From positions 1-64,000 of the forward strand of contig JAPPGI010000058.1 of the NCBI GenBank assembly GCA_028874985.1: a stretch of DNA of 64,000 nucleotides, written 5' to 3'. Within the stretch, counting starts at the first letter, position 1. Each line of letters starts with the position of its first letter. The notes beneath the pieces were generated by a model, which was not told where the DNA came from, ran no database searches, and saw only the letters and a program-made list of their open reading frames with translations. Of this stretch, positions 27,072-36,590 are shown piece after piece. Source of the stretch: Gemmatimonadota bacterium (GTDB taxonomy: Bacteria > Gemmatimonadota > Gemmatimonadetes > Longimicrobiales > Gaopeijiaceae). The position numbers and the translations under genes are program-made.

Positions 27072-29161
27072 CGGGATACTCGCCGCGCTTTCTCCACCAG
27101 CCGCACGATGCGATCGATCTGCTCGTCCGGTTCCAGGCCGGTGGTGTCGATCACGACCGCGTCCGGGGCCCGGCGGAGGGGTGCGACGCGGCGGGACGAG
27201 TCGCGTTCGTCGCGCCGTCTGAGCCGGTCGGCCTCCGCCTCGATCTCGGCCGGGCCCGGACTGCGCTCACCGCGTTGCAGGATGCGCCTGCGCGCCCTTT
27301 CCCGGGGGTCCGCGTCCAGGTGGACCTTCACCTTCGCGTCCGGAAACACCACGGAGCCCATGTCACGTCCTTCGGCGACCAGGCCGGCCCCTGCCCGGGC
27401 GGACCGCTGCAGATCAAGGAGGCCGGATCGCACGGCCGGAATGGCCGAGACCTGCGACACCCTCGCCGTGACCCGCTCACTCCGCAGATCCCGCTCGGGT
27501 ATCCGGTTCCCGTCCAACCACACCTCCATGCGTCCCTCTCCCCATTTCACGTCGATTTCGAGTGCCGCCAACTCCTCCGGGGTGACCTCCTCCAGCACCG
27601 CATCGGCGGTTCCCCTCTCGATCAGGCCCAGTGTGACGGCCCGGTAGACCGCACCCGAGTCCAGATGGCGAAAACCGAGCCGGAAGGCGACGGCGGCCGC
27701 GGTGGTCGACTTTCCCGAGCCGGCCGAACCGTCGATGGCGACCACCAGGCAACCGGCTTCGGGATTGGCGGCGGCATCCCCGCGTGCCGCATCGCGGCGG
27801 GTGTACGCGGTCCGTCCGCGCCGGTCACTCGCGCTCCGGTGCGGCAAACGAGCCAGCAGTTTCCAGAAGCCCGGGAAACTCACGTCCGCCACCCCGGGAT
27901 CGTCCACCCGGATGTCGCACCCGGGGGTGGCCCCCAACACCCCGAAGCACATGGCGATGCGGTGGTCGCCGAAGCACTCGGCGGCGCCGGCGAGGCGGCC
28001 CCGGGTACCCTCGATCTCCAGACCGTCGGGAAGCTCCTCCACCGCCACCCCGATCCGCCGCAAGTTCAGGGCCAGCGCCGTCAGACGGTCCGACTCCTTC
28101 ACCCGCAACTCCCGTGCTCCGGTAATCCTGGTGACACCCTCGGCCCGGGCCGCCAGGATGGCCAGGACCGGAACCTCGTCGATCATTGCGGGAATCTCCG
28201 CGCCCCCCACCTCCACCGCTCGCGGCGGCCCCATCGGGGCAGCCACCCGCAGGTCGCCCACCGGCTCACCACCCGCGGTCCCCCGCTGAGCGACATCCAC
28301 CCCTATCCCCATCCTGGCAAGCACGGGCAGGAGACCCGTCCGCGTTCCGTTGAGGCCGACACCGCGCACCGTGAGCGCCCCCCGGCAGCCGGAGAGCACG
28401 GCCCACGCCAGCAGGAACGCGGCCGACGAGAAATCCCCCGGAACCTCCATGTCCAGGGGTGCCAGCCGCGTGGGGGGCGCGGGGACACCGACGCTCCAGC
28501 CTCCTTCGACCGCCCCTGCGACAACGCTCACCCCCATGGCCTCCAGCATCAGCTCGCTGTGGTCGCGCGACCGCCTCGGTTCGCACACCTCCACCGCCAC
28601 CCCGGCTCCCACCCCGGCCAGCAGCACGGCACTCTTCACCTGGGCGCTCGCCACCGTCCCCCGGTGGCACAACGGGACGAGCGGCCCGCCCGTGACCCGC
28701 ATGGGGAGCCGGCCGGGGACTCCCAGGCAGTCGATTGCCGCCCCCATCCGTCTGAGCGGCCCGACAATCCTCTCCATCGGCCGGGACGTGAGGGACTCGT
28801 CCCCGGTGAGCACCGCCGTGAGCGGCTGCGCGGCCAGGGCGCCGGCGAGGAGCCGCGCCCCGGTTCCGCTGTTTTCCAGATCGAGAACCCCGTCCGGCTG
28901 CCGCCAGCCCCGCAGTCCCCGGCCCCGGATCCGAAGATCACTCTCCGGAGACCCCTCCAGGCCTCTGATCTCGACCCCCAGCCCGGCCAGTGCCCGGCCG
29001 GTCGCCAGCGGATCCTCACCGCGGAGCACGCCGCCGATCCGGCTCTCCCCCTCGGCCAGCGCCCCCAGAATCAGCGCCCGCTGGGTGATCGACTTGTCGC
29101 CGGGAACCCGGACGCTCAGTTCCCGCCCGCCGGGAAGCGCCTCTCCGCCGGTCTCAATCAC
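27068..29161 (-). CDS. aroA-cmk: Fused EPSP synthase-cytidylate kinase
   Basis: 697 residues in one uninterrupted frame from a GTG at 29161 with GGAG upstream, overlapping rnz by 8 bp. Residues about 1-435 are 3-phosphoshikimate 1-carboxyvinyltransferase ([58 protein letters not shown]). An Arg/Ala-rich linker follows. From about residue 467 to the end is cytidylate kinase ([50 protein letters not shown]). It links shikimate and pyrimidine metabolism in a single polypeptide. Both active sites look intact. Confidence 0.95.
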   Translation of the reverse strand: MIETGGEALPGGRELSVRVPGDKSITQRALILGALAEGESRIGGVLRGEDPLATGRALAGLGVEIRGLEGSPESDLRIRGRGLRGWRQPDGVLDLENSGTGARLLAGALAAQPLTAVLTGDESLTSRPMERIVGPLRRMGAAIDCLGVPGRLPMRVTGGPLVPLCHRGTVASAQVKSAVLLAGVGAGVAVEVCEPRRSRDHSELMLEAMGVSVVAGAVEGGWSVGVPAPPTRLAPLDMEVPGDFSSAAFLLAWAVLSGCRGALTVRGVGLNGTRTGLLPVLARMGIGVDVAQRGTAGGEPVGDLRVAAPMGPPRAVEVGGAEIPAMIDEVPVLAILAARAEGVTRITGARELRVKESDRLTALALNLRRIGVAVEELPDGLEIEGTRGRLAGAAECFGDHRIAMCFGVLGATPGCDIRVDDPGVADVSFPGFWKLLARLPHRSASDRRGRTAYTRRDAARGDAAANPEAGCLVVAIDGSAGSGKSTTAAAVAFRLGFRHLDSGAVYRAVTLGLIERGTADAVLEEVTPEELAALEIDVKWGEGRMEVWLDGNRIPERDLRSERVTARVSQVSAIPAVRSGLLDLQRSARAGAGLVAEGRDMGSVVFPDAKVKVHLDADPRERARRRILQRGERSPGPAEIEAEADRLRRRDERDSSRRVAPLRRAPDAVVIDTTGLEPDEQIDRIVRLVEKARRVSR

Positions 29162-30065
29162 GGTAGCCGATCTCCAGTTCGAGCCCGTCCCGCGCAACCC
29201 GCGAAGCCGGGAAGACCGCGCGCGCCTGCTCTTCCAGCCGGGCGGGGGTCTCGGAGTAGCGGGCGGATAGGTGGGTGAGCACCAGCTCCCGCACTCTGGC
29301 CCGCGCGGCCACCCCGGCGGCCTCGGCGGCGGTGGAGTGCCGGGTTTCGCGGGCCCTCCTTCCCTCTCCGGCACCGAAGGTGGCCTCGTGTATGAGCAGG
29401 TCCGCCCCCATGGCCATCTGGACGGCTTCGCGCGTGGGTCTGGTGTCGCCGCTGTAGACCACCTTCCGCCCCGGGCGAGGCTGCCCGACCACATCCTCCG
29501 GCGAGATGACCCTCCCCCCGACCTCGATGGCCTCGCCGCGGTGCAGGCGGCCGAAGAGAGGACCTTCGGGAATACCCATCCGTCGCGCCGCTTCCACGTC
29601 GAAGCGGCCGGGCCGGGCCTCCTCGACCAGGGCGTAGCCGAGCGCGGGGACGCCGTGCTCCGCGTGAAACGCCTGCACCGCCCACCCGTCGAAGTCCACC
29701 CTGCGTCCGGGGGCCAGCCCCTTCACTTCGACGGGAAAGGCCATTCGCTCCGCCCCAAGGCGCACGGCCGCATGCAACGTCGCCTCCGTCCCGACGGGGC
29801 CGTAGACCGTCATCTCCTCCTCCCTTCCCTGAAGTCCCATCGTCCGGAGGAGGCCGGGAAGGCCTAGGAGGTGGTCCGCGTGTGCGTGCGTGATGAAGAT
29901 GTGGGCAAAGGAGAAGCCGGTTCCGTATCGCATGATCTGACGCTGCGTCCCCTCGCCGCAGTCCCACAGGAACGACTCCCCCTCCCGCTGCACGGCAATG
30001 CCGGACACGTTCCGGCGCACCGTGGGACGTGCGGCGGCGGTGCCGAGGAAACGTACTCGGATCAT
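29154..30065 (-). CDS. rnz: Ribonuclease Z (metallo-beta-lactamase fold)
   Basis: 303 residues. It matures tRNA 3' ends. The fold begins [14 protein letters not shown]. The metal-binding motif is [16 protein letters not shown], where the usual family form is HLHGDH, followed by VYSGDTRPT and LIHEATF and a C-terminal VLTHLSARY. The exosite insert near residue 150-180 is short. RNase Z is the best match, but related beta-lactamase-fold nucleases are possible because of the altered motif. It overlaps the aroA-cmk start and is the first gene of the aroA-cmk-rpsA chain. Confidence 0.88.
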   Translation of the reverse strand: MIRVRFLGTAAARPTVRRNVSGIAVQREGESFLWDCGEGTQRQIMRYGTGFSFAHIFITHAHADHLLGLPGLLRTMGLQGREEEMTVYGPVGTEATLHAAVRLGAERMAFPVEVKGLAPGRRVDFDGWAVQAFHAEHGVPALGYALVEEARPGRFDVEAARRMGIPEGPLFGRLHRGEAIEVGGRVISPEDVVGQPRPGRKVVYSGDTRPTREAVQMAMGADLLIHEATFGAGEGRRARETRHSTAAEAAGVAARARVRELVLTHLSARYSETPARLEEQARAVFPASRVARDGLELEIGYRD

Positions 30066-30117
30066 GGAAGCGGGTTCCCGAGGTGGGGCGGCGGGTCGAA
30101 CAGGCTGCCCTAAACTG

Positions 30118-30189
30118 TAGCAGACCGGCGCTGCGGGGGAGTCCCCGGCGCGCGGGACTCGCTTGCCCGCCCGCTGCGCCGGATGCTAC
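30118..30189. other. Nested 72-bp imperfect inverted repeat
   Basis: Nested arms pair in order: GTAGCA (30118-30123) with TGCTAC (30184-30189), CGGCGC (30126-30131) with GCGCCG (30176-30181), GCGGG (30133-30137) with CCCGC (30166-30170), and GAGTCCC (30139-30145) with GGGACTC (30154-30160). That gives 24 bp in one extended hairpin with small internal loops and an 8-nt apex. It lies between divergent genes (rnz and the PLP enzyme), so neither gene's 3' end is nearby. It could be a small structured RNA, a MITE/REP-like element or a binding site. Confidence 0.55.
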
Positions 30190-30299
30190 GATGCGGCCAC
30201 CAGAGCCCGACGCGGACGCACCCACGTCGCGGGGGCGGCGGCGGCAGGCCGCCGCCGGGTGTCCGCGCGGGTGCCGTACCACCCAGCACCGAGAAAGAA

Positions 30300-31634
30300 A
30301 TGCGCAACCATTCTCCCGAAGCCGACGGAGACCGGCAACCCCCGAACCGGCGCGACTTCCTCGGCTCGGCGGCCGCCTTCATCGGGGCCTCCGGGCTCCC
30401 CGCCTTCAACGCGCAGGCCGTGGACATCGCGCGCGAGCTCGCCGGCCACCCGGGCTCGCCCGCCGACACGGCTGGGGACGAGAACTTCTGGGCCGAGGTG
30501 GCCCGGGCTTTCACCGTGGACCGGACGCTGGTCAACCTGAACAACGGGGGCGTGAGCCCCTCGCCATCCTTCGTGCAGGACGCCATGAAGCGCCACCTCG
30601 ACTACTCCAACCTGGCGCCCACCTACACGATGTGGAGGGTCCTGGAACCCCAGCGCGAGGGCGTTCGCGCCCGCATGGCACGGGAGTGGGGCGTGGACGC
30701 GGAGGAGGTCGCCTTCACCCGCAACGCGTCGGAGAGCCTGCAGACCTGCCAGTTCGGGTACGACCTGAAACCGGGTGACGAGGTCCTCACGACCACCCAG
30801 GACTACGGGCGCATGCTGACCACCTTCCGGCAGCGGGAACGCCGCGAGGGGATCGTGATGCGGCAGATCAGGGTCCCCGTTCCGGCCGAGGACCCCGCCG
30901 AGGTGGTGCGCCTCTTCGAGGAGGCCGTCACGCCCCGCACGCGGCTCATCCTCATGTGCCACATGATCAACCTCACGGGCCAGATCCTTCCGGTGCGCGA
31001 GATCGTACGGATGGCGCGGGGGCGCGACATCCCGGTAATCGTCGACGGCGCCCACGCGCTGGCGCACTTCCCGTTCAGGCTGCCGGACCTCGAGTGCGAC
31101 AACTACTCCACCAGCCTCCACAAATGGCTCTTCGCCCCCCACGGGACGGGGCTGCTCTACGTGCGGCGCGAGAGGATCCCCGAGATCTGGCCGCTGATGG
31201 CGGCCTCCGACGGCCTGAACGAGGACATCCGCAAGTACGAGGAGATCGGCACCCACCCCGCCGCCAACTACCTGGCCATCGGCGAAGCGCTGACCTTCCA
31301 CCAGGGGATCGGCGCCGAGCGGAAGGCCGAACGCCTGGTGTACCTGCGGGACTACTGGGCGAACCGGCTGCTGGAAGACGACCGGGTGAGCCTCAACACC
31401 AGCCGGAAGCCCGGATTCGCGTGCGGGATCGGCAACGTCCACGCGGAGGGACTCGAACCGGCTGCGCTGAGCACCTGGTTGTGGAACACCCACCGGATCA
31501 TCACGAGCCCGATCGGCCACGAGGAGTGCACCGGGCTGCGGATCTCGCCCAGCGTGTACACGACGCTGGAGGAGCTCGACCGCTTTTGCGAAGCGATGGA
31601 ATGGGCGATCGCGCACGGGTTGCCGCCAACGTAA
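30300..31634 (+). CDS. Tat-exported class V aminotransferase-like PLP enzyme
   Basis: 444 residues from the ATG at 30300. A twin-arginine signal (PPNRRDFLGSAAAFIGASG) lies at about residues 15-33, so the folded enzyme is probably exported with its cofactor. The class V fold follows: LVNLNNGGVSPSP, TRNASESLQT, ILMCHMINLTGQILPV, the cofactor Asp in VIVDGAHALAHFPF, and the Schiff-base Lys in STSLHKWLFAPHGTGLLYV. The closest named group is isopenicillin-N epimerase-like enzymes. The substrate is unknown. It is followed 5 bp later by the CopC-CopD gene. Confidence 0.88.
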   Translation: MRNHSPEADGDRQPPNRRDFLGSAAAFIGASGLPAFNAQAVDIARELAGHPGSPADTAGDENFWAEVARAFTVDRTLVNLNNGGVSPSPSFVQDAMKRHLDYSNLAPTYTMWRVLEPQREGVRARMAREWGVDAEEVAFTRNASESLQTCQFGYDLKPGDEVLTTTQDYGRMLTTFRQRERREGIVMRQIRVPVPAEDPAEVVRLFEEAVTPRTRLILMCHMINLTGQILPVREIVRMARGRDIPVIVDGAHALAHFPFRLPDLECDNYSTSLHKWLFAPHGTGLLYVRRERIPEIWPLMAASDGLNEDIRKYEEIGTHPAANYLAIGEALTFHQGIGAERKAERLVYLRDYWANRLLEDDRVSLNTSRKPGFACGIGNVHAEGLEPAALSTWLWNTHRIITSPIGHEECTGLRISPSVYTTLEELDRFCEAMEWAIAHGLPPT

Positions 31635-31639
31635 GGGCG

Positions 31640-33106
31640 GTGACGAGAGCAAGTCCTGAAACCCACCGGCGGTCCCCGCGTCGCGGGCTTCGGGCCCTGG
31701 CCGCCGGAGTCGCGGTGCCGGCGATTCTGGTGGCGGCCCCGGCGGCCGCCGGGACGAGCCCGCTCCACACCGAACTGAAGGAGTCGGGCCCGGCGGCGGA
31801 CACCGCGCTGGAGGCGTCCCCCGACGCGGTCACCCTCACCTACACGACCGACGTGCAGCTGGCCCTGAGCATCGTCACCGTTCGGGCCGCGGGTGCCGGC
31901 GGGGCCGTGGCGCCGGCTGGTGACCTGGCCTACCTCGCCGACGAAAGGCACGATGTGCTTGTGCTGCCGCTGAGCGAGCCGTTGGGGCCGGGCAGCTACA
32001 CCGTGGCGTGGACCACCGCGGGTCCGGATGGCCACAGGATCTCGGGCGACTTCGGGTTCCGGGTGGAGCCTCCTGTCGAGGAGACGCGGGGGGACCCCCC
32101 GGGAGCCGCGGCGGCTGCCGTCGATTCCGTGACGAATGTGGGAAATGTTCGCCGTGAGACCGCGCAGGCCGGCACCGCCGTGTCCGGATCCCGATTCCCG
32201 TTCAGCCGGACCTTCAACCGGCTCGTCCTCTACCTCGGGATCCTGGCGCTACTGGGCGCAGTGGCTTTCCGGTTTCTGGTGCTTGGCCGGTTTGCGCGCG
32301 GCGGCAAGGCGCGCGACGTGGTCCTGGCCGCCACGCGCCGGGTCTCGCTCGCTGCCGGCCTGGGGCTGGGGATCCTGCTGGCGCACCTTCCCCTGAGCCT
32401 CCTGCACCAGGCGGCGGTCTTGTTCCCCGGCGACATGCTCGGAAATCTGCGCGCGGTGGCCACTGGGACGCCCTGGGCAGTGGGCTGGTGGATGCAGCTG
32501 GCCGGCGCGCTGGCGGTCGCCATGGGTCTCGCCGTCGCGGGCAAGGGTGGAACTCGCCACGCCGGGTGGCGGATCGTCGCTCTGGGTGCCCTGACAATCC
32601 CGTTCTCACCGATACTCTCCGGGCACGGGTGGGCGGACAGCCCGCGCGCTCTCTCCGCAGCGGCCACGTACCTGCATGTGGTGGCCGCGGGGGGCTGGGT
32701 GGGGGGACTCGCCTGTCTGCTGTTCGCGGGGCTCCCGGCGCTGAGTGGACGAGGCGCCGGGGACTGTGCGGATGCACCTGGAGTCGCCGGAATGGTGGCG
32801 GCGTTTTCGCGGGTGGCCCGGATCGCCGTGGCGCTGCTGCTGGTCACCGGTGCGGTCAAGGTGTGGATCCACGTGGAGTCCCTCTCCGATCTGTGGACCA
32901 CGGCGTGGGGGAGGTCGCTGCTGGTCAAGGACGTTGTCGTCGCCGGGGTGCTGGCTCTCGGCTTTTACAACTGGCGCTTCGTGCGCCCGGCACTGGAACG
33001 GAGTCCCCGCATCGGACTCATCCGCAACCCGGCCACGATCGAATTGCTTCTCGGCGCCGCGGCCGTCGCCGTCACCGCGTACCTCGTCGCGCAGCCTCTG
33101 AGCTGA
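31640..33106 (+). CDS. CopC-CopD fusion, copper handling membrane protein
   Basis: 488 residues from a GTG. The N-terminal signal ends around APAAAG. A CopC-like beta domain follows (about 45-145: ASPDAVTLTYTTDVQL, then GPDGHRISGDFGFRV, which keeps the DxH-type copper-site residues). Then come about eight transmembrane helices of the CopD type (VLYLGILALLGAVAFRFLVL, then AAATYLHVVAAGGWVGGLACL with its conserved His, to the C-terminal end). The arrangement resembles Bacillus YcnJ, associated with copper uptake. Its last 35 bp overlap the convergent mscS gene. Confidence 0.85.
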   Translation: MTRASPETHRRSPRRGLRALAAGVAVPAILVAAPAAAGTSPLHTELKESGPAADTALEASPDAVTLTYTTDVQLALSIVTVRAAGAGGAVAPAGDLAYLADERHDVLVLPLSEPLGPGSYTVAWTTAGPDGHRISGDFGFRVEPPVEETRGDPPGAAAAAVDSVTNVGNVRRETAQAGTAVSGSRFPFSRTFNRLVLYLGILALLGAVAFRFLVLGRFARGGKARDVVLAATRRVSLAAGLGLGILLAHLPLSLLHQAAVLFPGDMLGNLRAVATGTPWAVGWWMQLAGALAVAMGLAVAGKGGTRHAGWRIVALGALTIPFSPILSGHGWADSPRALSAAATYLHVVAAGGWVGGLACLLFAGLPALSGRGAGDCADAPGVAGMVAAFSRVARIAVALLLVTGAVKVWIHVESLSDLWTTAWGRSLLVKDVVVAGVLALGFYNWRFVRPALERSPRIGLIRNPATIELLLGAAAVAVTAYLVAQPLS

Positions 33107-34352
33107 AGCGTTCACGGGACGCCTTCCTGAAGTCGACGCCCCCCGGCGCCTGGAACGCCCTCAACCCGAATTCCGGCAATATCGCGATCAGGTGGTCGAA
33201 GATGTCCCCCTGGAACCCCTCGTAGCTGGCCCACGCCGTGTCGTTGGAGAAGCAGTAGACCTCGATCGGCACCCCTTCCGGCCCGGGCGCCAGCTGCCGC
33301 GTCAGCAGCGTCATATCCTTGTGGGTCTTCGGATGCGCCTCCAGGTACTTCTGCACGTAGACGCGGAAGGTGCCCAGGTTTGTCAGCCGCCGGATTTCGG
33401 GAGTCACCTCCGGGTCCCCGGTGTTCTTCTCCTCGTTGTAGCGGGTGATCGCGGCGACGCTCTCGCGCATGTGGTCCCGCAGCAGCTCGCGGCGGGAGAG
33501 CTCCTCCACCTCGGCCTCGCTCAGAAACCGCACCGAGTTCATATCGAGCCTCAGCGACCGCTTGATGCGCCGCCCTCCCGACTCCGACATCCCCCGCCAG
33601 TTCTTGAACGACTCCGTGATGAACTTGTTGGTCGGGATCGTGGAGATCGTCTTGTCCCAGTTCTGCACCTTCACCGTGTGGAGGGCGATGTCGACGACCT
33701 CGCCGTCGCAGCCCGCCTGCGGCACGCTCACCCAGTCCCCGATCCGGACCATGTCGTTCGACGCGATCTGTATGCTGGCGACAAGCGACAGGATCGTGTC
33801 GCGAAAGACCAGCATGAGCACGGCGGCGAGCGCGCCGAGTCCCGACAGGAATACGACCGGCGACCTCCCGGCCAGGACGGCCACGATCACCACGGCGGCG
33901 GCGATATGGGCCACGAGCGTTGCCACCTGGAGGTACCCCTTGATGGGTCTCGACTTCGCTTCGGCGTAGCTCTCGTTGTAGATGTCGTTGACGGCGTCCA
34001 GGAACGCCTGGAAGGCGCGCACCACGGCGAACGCGATGTAGGCGGCCGCCACGCGCCGGACGAAGGTCCACGCCAGGAGCGGCATACCGACGGTCGGTGC
34101 AGCGCCACCCGCCTCGAGCGCGGGCCCGATCCCGAGGTAGGCCACCACCGCCGGAACCACGCGCGCCAGCCGTCTGAAGACGCCGCGTTCGATGAGGCGG
34201 TCGTCCCAGGTCGAACGCGTGCGCGAGGTAACTCCGCTGATCACGCGGTGCAGGATGCGCGAAGCCACCCAGCCGGCGGCCCACGCCGCCATCGCCAGCG
34301 CGGCCGCGGCGGCCGCCAGGGACGGCCAGTACTCGGGAAGTTGCATACTCAC
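33072..34352 (-). CDS. MscS-family mechanosensitive channel (YbdG-like)
   Basis: 426 residues. The N-terminus holds several transmembrane helices (WPSLAAAAAALAMAAWAAGWV, then LVAHIAAAVVIVAVLAG, and SGLGALAAVLMLVFRDTILSLVASIQI). The last is the pore-lining helix leading into the MscS beta domain (MVRIGDWVSVPQAGCDGEVVDIALHTVKVQNWDKTISTIPT at about 225-265). The long C-terminal domain, with THKDMTLLTRQL and the final DHLIAILPEFGLRAFQ, matches the YbdG/MscM subgroup. It probably relieves osmotic stress at the inner membrane. The 3' end overlaps copCD antisense. Confidence 0.9.
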   Translation of the reverse strand: MSMQLPEYWPSLAAAAAALAMAAWAAGWVASRILHRVISGVTSRTRSTWDDRLIERGVFRRLARVVPAVVAYLGIGPALEAGGAAPTVGMPLLAWTFVRRVAAAYIAFAVVRAFQAFLDAVNDIYNESYAEAKSRPIKGYLQVATLVAHIAAAVVIVAVLAGRSPVVFLSGLGALAAVLMLVFRDTILSLVASIQIASNDMVRIGDWVSVPQAGCDGEVVDIALHTVKVQNWDKTISTIPTNKFITESFKNWRGMSESGGRRIKRSLRLDMNSVRFLSEAEVEELSRRELLRDHMRESVAAITRYNEEKNTGDPEVTPEIRRLTNLGTFRVYVQKYLEAHPKTHKDMTLLTRQLAPGPEGVPIEVYCFSNDTAWASYEGFQGDIFDHLIAILPEFGLRAFQAPGGVDFRKASRERFSSEAARRGTR

Positions 34353-34563
34353 GGTTGCGTCGCCTCTCTTCGCCCGGTTCCCCGGCCGGCAGCTCGAGCG
34401 CCGGCCATGTGAATCCTCTCACAGGGGGTGGGCCCGGTGGCCGGCCATTCGCCCGCGGCCGCGGGGCTTGCGGTGGAGCGCACGGGCACCGCACCTTCGC
34501 ACGGTGGCGGACCTGGCCGGAATCGGCGAAAGCCGCAGTGCACTTCACCGGAGGCCGGATGAC

Positions 34564-34580
34564 CGGGAGCGCGGCTCCCG
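34564..34580. other. Short perfect hairpin between mscS and apaG
   Basis: CGGGAGC and GCTCCCG flank a 3-nt loop. It sits in the 297-bp region between the divergent mscS and apaG starts (34353-34649). Nothing else clear was seen there apart from an AT-richer patch with TATTCT near 34612 that might be an apaG -10 box. The hairpin's role is unknown. Confidence 0.35.
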
Positions 34581-34649
34581 CAAGCCGGGAGGACTCCCCG
34601 CGGGCCGCACGTATTCTAAACCATTGCCACCACAAGTCCACGGTAGCCC

Positions 34650-35075
34650 ATGATTCGAATGGCCCGCGACGCCGGCCCCCGACCCCCGATCCTGCCGGAC
34701 CGGATGCGCATCAGCGTCAGGCCCGTGTACTCGGTTGCGCATTCGCTGCCCCCCGAGCGGTACGTGTTCGCCTACTTCATCCGGATCGAGAACGTCGGCG
34801 ACGACACGGCGCAACTCTTCTGGCGTCACTGGAGAATCCACGATGAGGCCGGCGGCGACCAGGAGGTCAGCGGGGAGGGCGTGGTGGGGCAATGTCCCAC
34901 GCTGGCCCCCGGCGACTTCCACGAATACAACAGCTTCTGCGTGCTCGAGGGCCCGAACGGGTTCATGGAGGGCTACTACCACTTTCGCCGCGCGGACGGG
35001 TCGGTCTTTCGCGCCGAGATCCCCAGGTTCCTGCTGCGGGCGCCGTCGCAGGGGGGCGGAACCCACCTCGCCTGA
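34650..35075 (+). CDS. apaG: ApaG-domain protein
   Basis: 141 residues. The ApaG beta-sandwich (fibronectin-III-like) is clear: ISVRPVYS, YVFAYFIRIENVGDDTAQLFWRHW, GEGVVGQCPTLAPGDFHEYNSFCVLEGPNGFMEGYYHF. The N-terminal 18 residues before MRIS are extra, and a later Met could be the start. The family is linked to cobalt-magnesium phenotypes and, in eukaryotes, to F-box proteins, but its biochemical role is unsettled. It stands alone between the MscS gene and repeat copy B. Confidence 0.92.
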   Translation: MIRMARDAGPRPPILPDRMRISVRPVYSVAHSLPPERYVFAYFIRIENVGDDTAQLFWRHWRIHDEAGGDQEVSGEGVVGQCPTLAPGDFHEYNSFCVLEGPNGFMEGYYHFRRADGSVFRAEIPRFLLRAPSQGGGTHLA

Positions 35076-35081
35076 ACGCCC

Positions 35082-35128
35082 GGCCCGGCGCCTCGCCGCT
35101 CTCGGTGCTCGGGCGGCCTTGTCCACGG
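35082..35128 (+). repeat. Dispersed 47-bp intergenic repeat, copy B
   Basis: This is the best partner of copy A: read on the plus strand it equals the reverse complement of 55-101 at 44 of 47 positions, and weak similarity continues a further 10-15 bp. It begins 7 bp after the apaG stop and ends about 80 bp before the next gene. It is the only copy in this orientation. Confidence 0.75.
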
Positions 35129-35207
35129 ACTGCTATGTTCAGGAAACCCTCGCGGGCGAGGTTACGTACCAGACGACAGGCCTGCCATTCCCTTGCAACC
35201 CGACCGC

Positions 35208-36590
35208 ATGCCCCTCCCCTGCTTCCGCACCCGCGCCGCCCTCGTTCTCCTTGCATTTCACGTCCTTGGGGCTCCGCTCACCCCGGTGCGGGCCCAGCAC
35301 GATGGCCGGATGTGGGGGCGCGCAGTGACGAGAGACGGCGACATCCATGAGGGTTTCATTCATGTACGCGCGGCCAGGAGCAGCGGAAGCTGGGCCGATG
35401 TCCTCCTGGCCTCGCGGGAGATTCCGGAGGAGCATTACCGGGACTGGACCGACGCGACTCGTGGGGGCAGGAGCCACACCCGGGTGCTTGAACTGAAGGG
35501 TCACCGGATTTCATGGGTGGAGAAACACCCGGCGTTCGTCGGGCCTTCCCGCGTGGGAGTCCGCTTCGGCCACATCGCAGAGCTGACCTTCGACGACGAG
35601 GGGCGGCCCACGGCGACGATTCGCTCGCGGCACGGAACGGAACCGGCGCCGGGCGACACCGTGACGCGCCACTCCGGAGGGGAGGTCCGTATCGAGTCGT
35701 TCTGGCGGGGGGCGGAGGTGTGGGTCGACAAGGGAGACGGTTCGGCAAAGTTGCGGGGGCGTGACATCGAACAGGTCGAATTCGGGCCCGCGCCGGCCGG
35801 CCGCGTCCCGGCGTCCCTCCGGTTGTACGGGACTGTCGAGGACAAGTTAGGCCGGTCCTTCACGGGTTTCGTGACCTGGGACCTGCGCGAGATCCTGGAG
35901 TCGCACTTCCTCGTCGGGTTCTGGGAGGACGTGCCCGGGCTGGCGAACCCCTGGAGATCGGACGAATACCTGCGGTCCTTCCGCTTCGCCGATATCCGCT
36001 CGCTGGAGCGCACTCCGTGCTTCGCGAGGGTGATCCTCAAATCGGACTCGGTAGTGGAACTCTGCAACGAGCCGCTGGAACCGGATCCGGAGCCGGTGCA
36101 GATTTCGGACCCGGCCCTGGGACTGGTGGAGGTGGAGTGGCACCTGGTCCGGGTCCTTCGCTTCGAGCGCGCACCCGGCACCCCCGGTTACGACGCCTTC
36201 GACGGAGGCCGCCCGCTGTCCGGCACGGTCGTCACCAGCGAAGGCGAGGAGATCGCCGGGCGGATCCGCTGGGACGCCGACGAGGAGTGGTCAAGGGATC
36301 TGCTCCAAGGGAGTTCCGACGGTGTCGAACTGTCAATCGAATTCGGGAATATCGCGCACATCGAGAGGAAGGAGCCCGGGGGGGCGCGGGTGACGCTGCG
36401 CGACGGGCGCTCGTTCCACCTGACGGGCGGAAACGACGTGGACGAGGACAACCGCGGCATCTTCATCTTCTCCGCTGCAGTGGAGGAACCGGCCGGCGGC
36501 CGGTCCGTCGCCGAACGGCGCTACGTCGCATGGGAGGACTTTCGCGAGGCGCGGTTTCACCTCCCGGACGACCCGGGGTCCGGTTGGTGA
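35208..36590 (+). CDS. Secreted protein with three related beta-rich repeats
   Basis: 460 residues from the ATG at 35208; an in-frame TTG at 35193 is an alternative. A Sec signal (ALVLLAFHVLGAPLTPVRAQ) is followed by three repeats of roughly 100-130 residues. Each starts with a Gly-x-Val strand and a GxIxW/GFVTWD-type turn and ends with a strand like FGHIAELTF, FADIRSLERT or FGNIAHIERK. No known family was recognised. Its stop overlaps the next gene's GTG start (GTGA), so it is co-translated with an outer-membrane barrel protein and may be its periplasmic or surface partner. Confidence 0.6.
   Translation: MPLPCFRTRAALVLLAFHVLGAPLTPVRAQHDGRMWGRAVTRDGDIHEGFIHVRAARSSGSWADVLLASREIPEEHYRDWTDATRGGRSHTRVLELKGHRISWVEKHPAFVGPSRVGVRFGHIAELTFDDEGRPTATIRSRHGTEPAPGDTVTRHSGGEVRIESFWRGAEVWVDKGDGSAKLRGRDIEQVEFGPAPAGRVPASLRLYGTVEDKLGRSFTGFVTWDLREILESHFLVGFWEDVPGLANPWRSDEYLRSFRFADIRSLERTPCFARVILKSDSVVELCNEPLEPDPEPVQISDPALGLVEVEWHLVRVLRFERAPGTPGYDAFDGGRPLSGTVVTSEGEEIAGRIRWDADEEWSRDLLQGSSDGVELSIEFGNIAHIERKEPGGARVTLRDGRSFHLTGGNDVDEDNRGIFIFSAAVEEPAGGRSVAERRYVAWEDFREARFHLPDDPGSGW

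Noticed and set aside
25493..29278. Very long plus-strand open frame of about 1260 codons opposite rpsA and aroA-cmk
   Set aside because: It mirrors two well-supported genes on the minus strand, is rich in Arg, His, Gly and Asp as antisense GC-rich frames are, and shows no domain motif.
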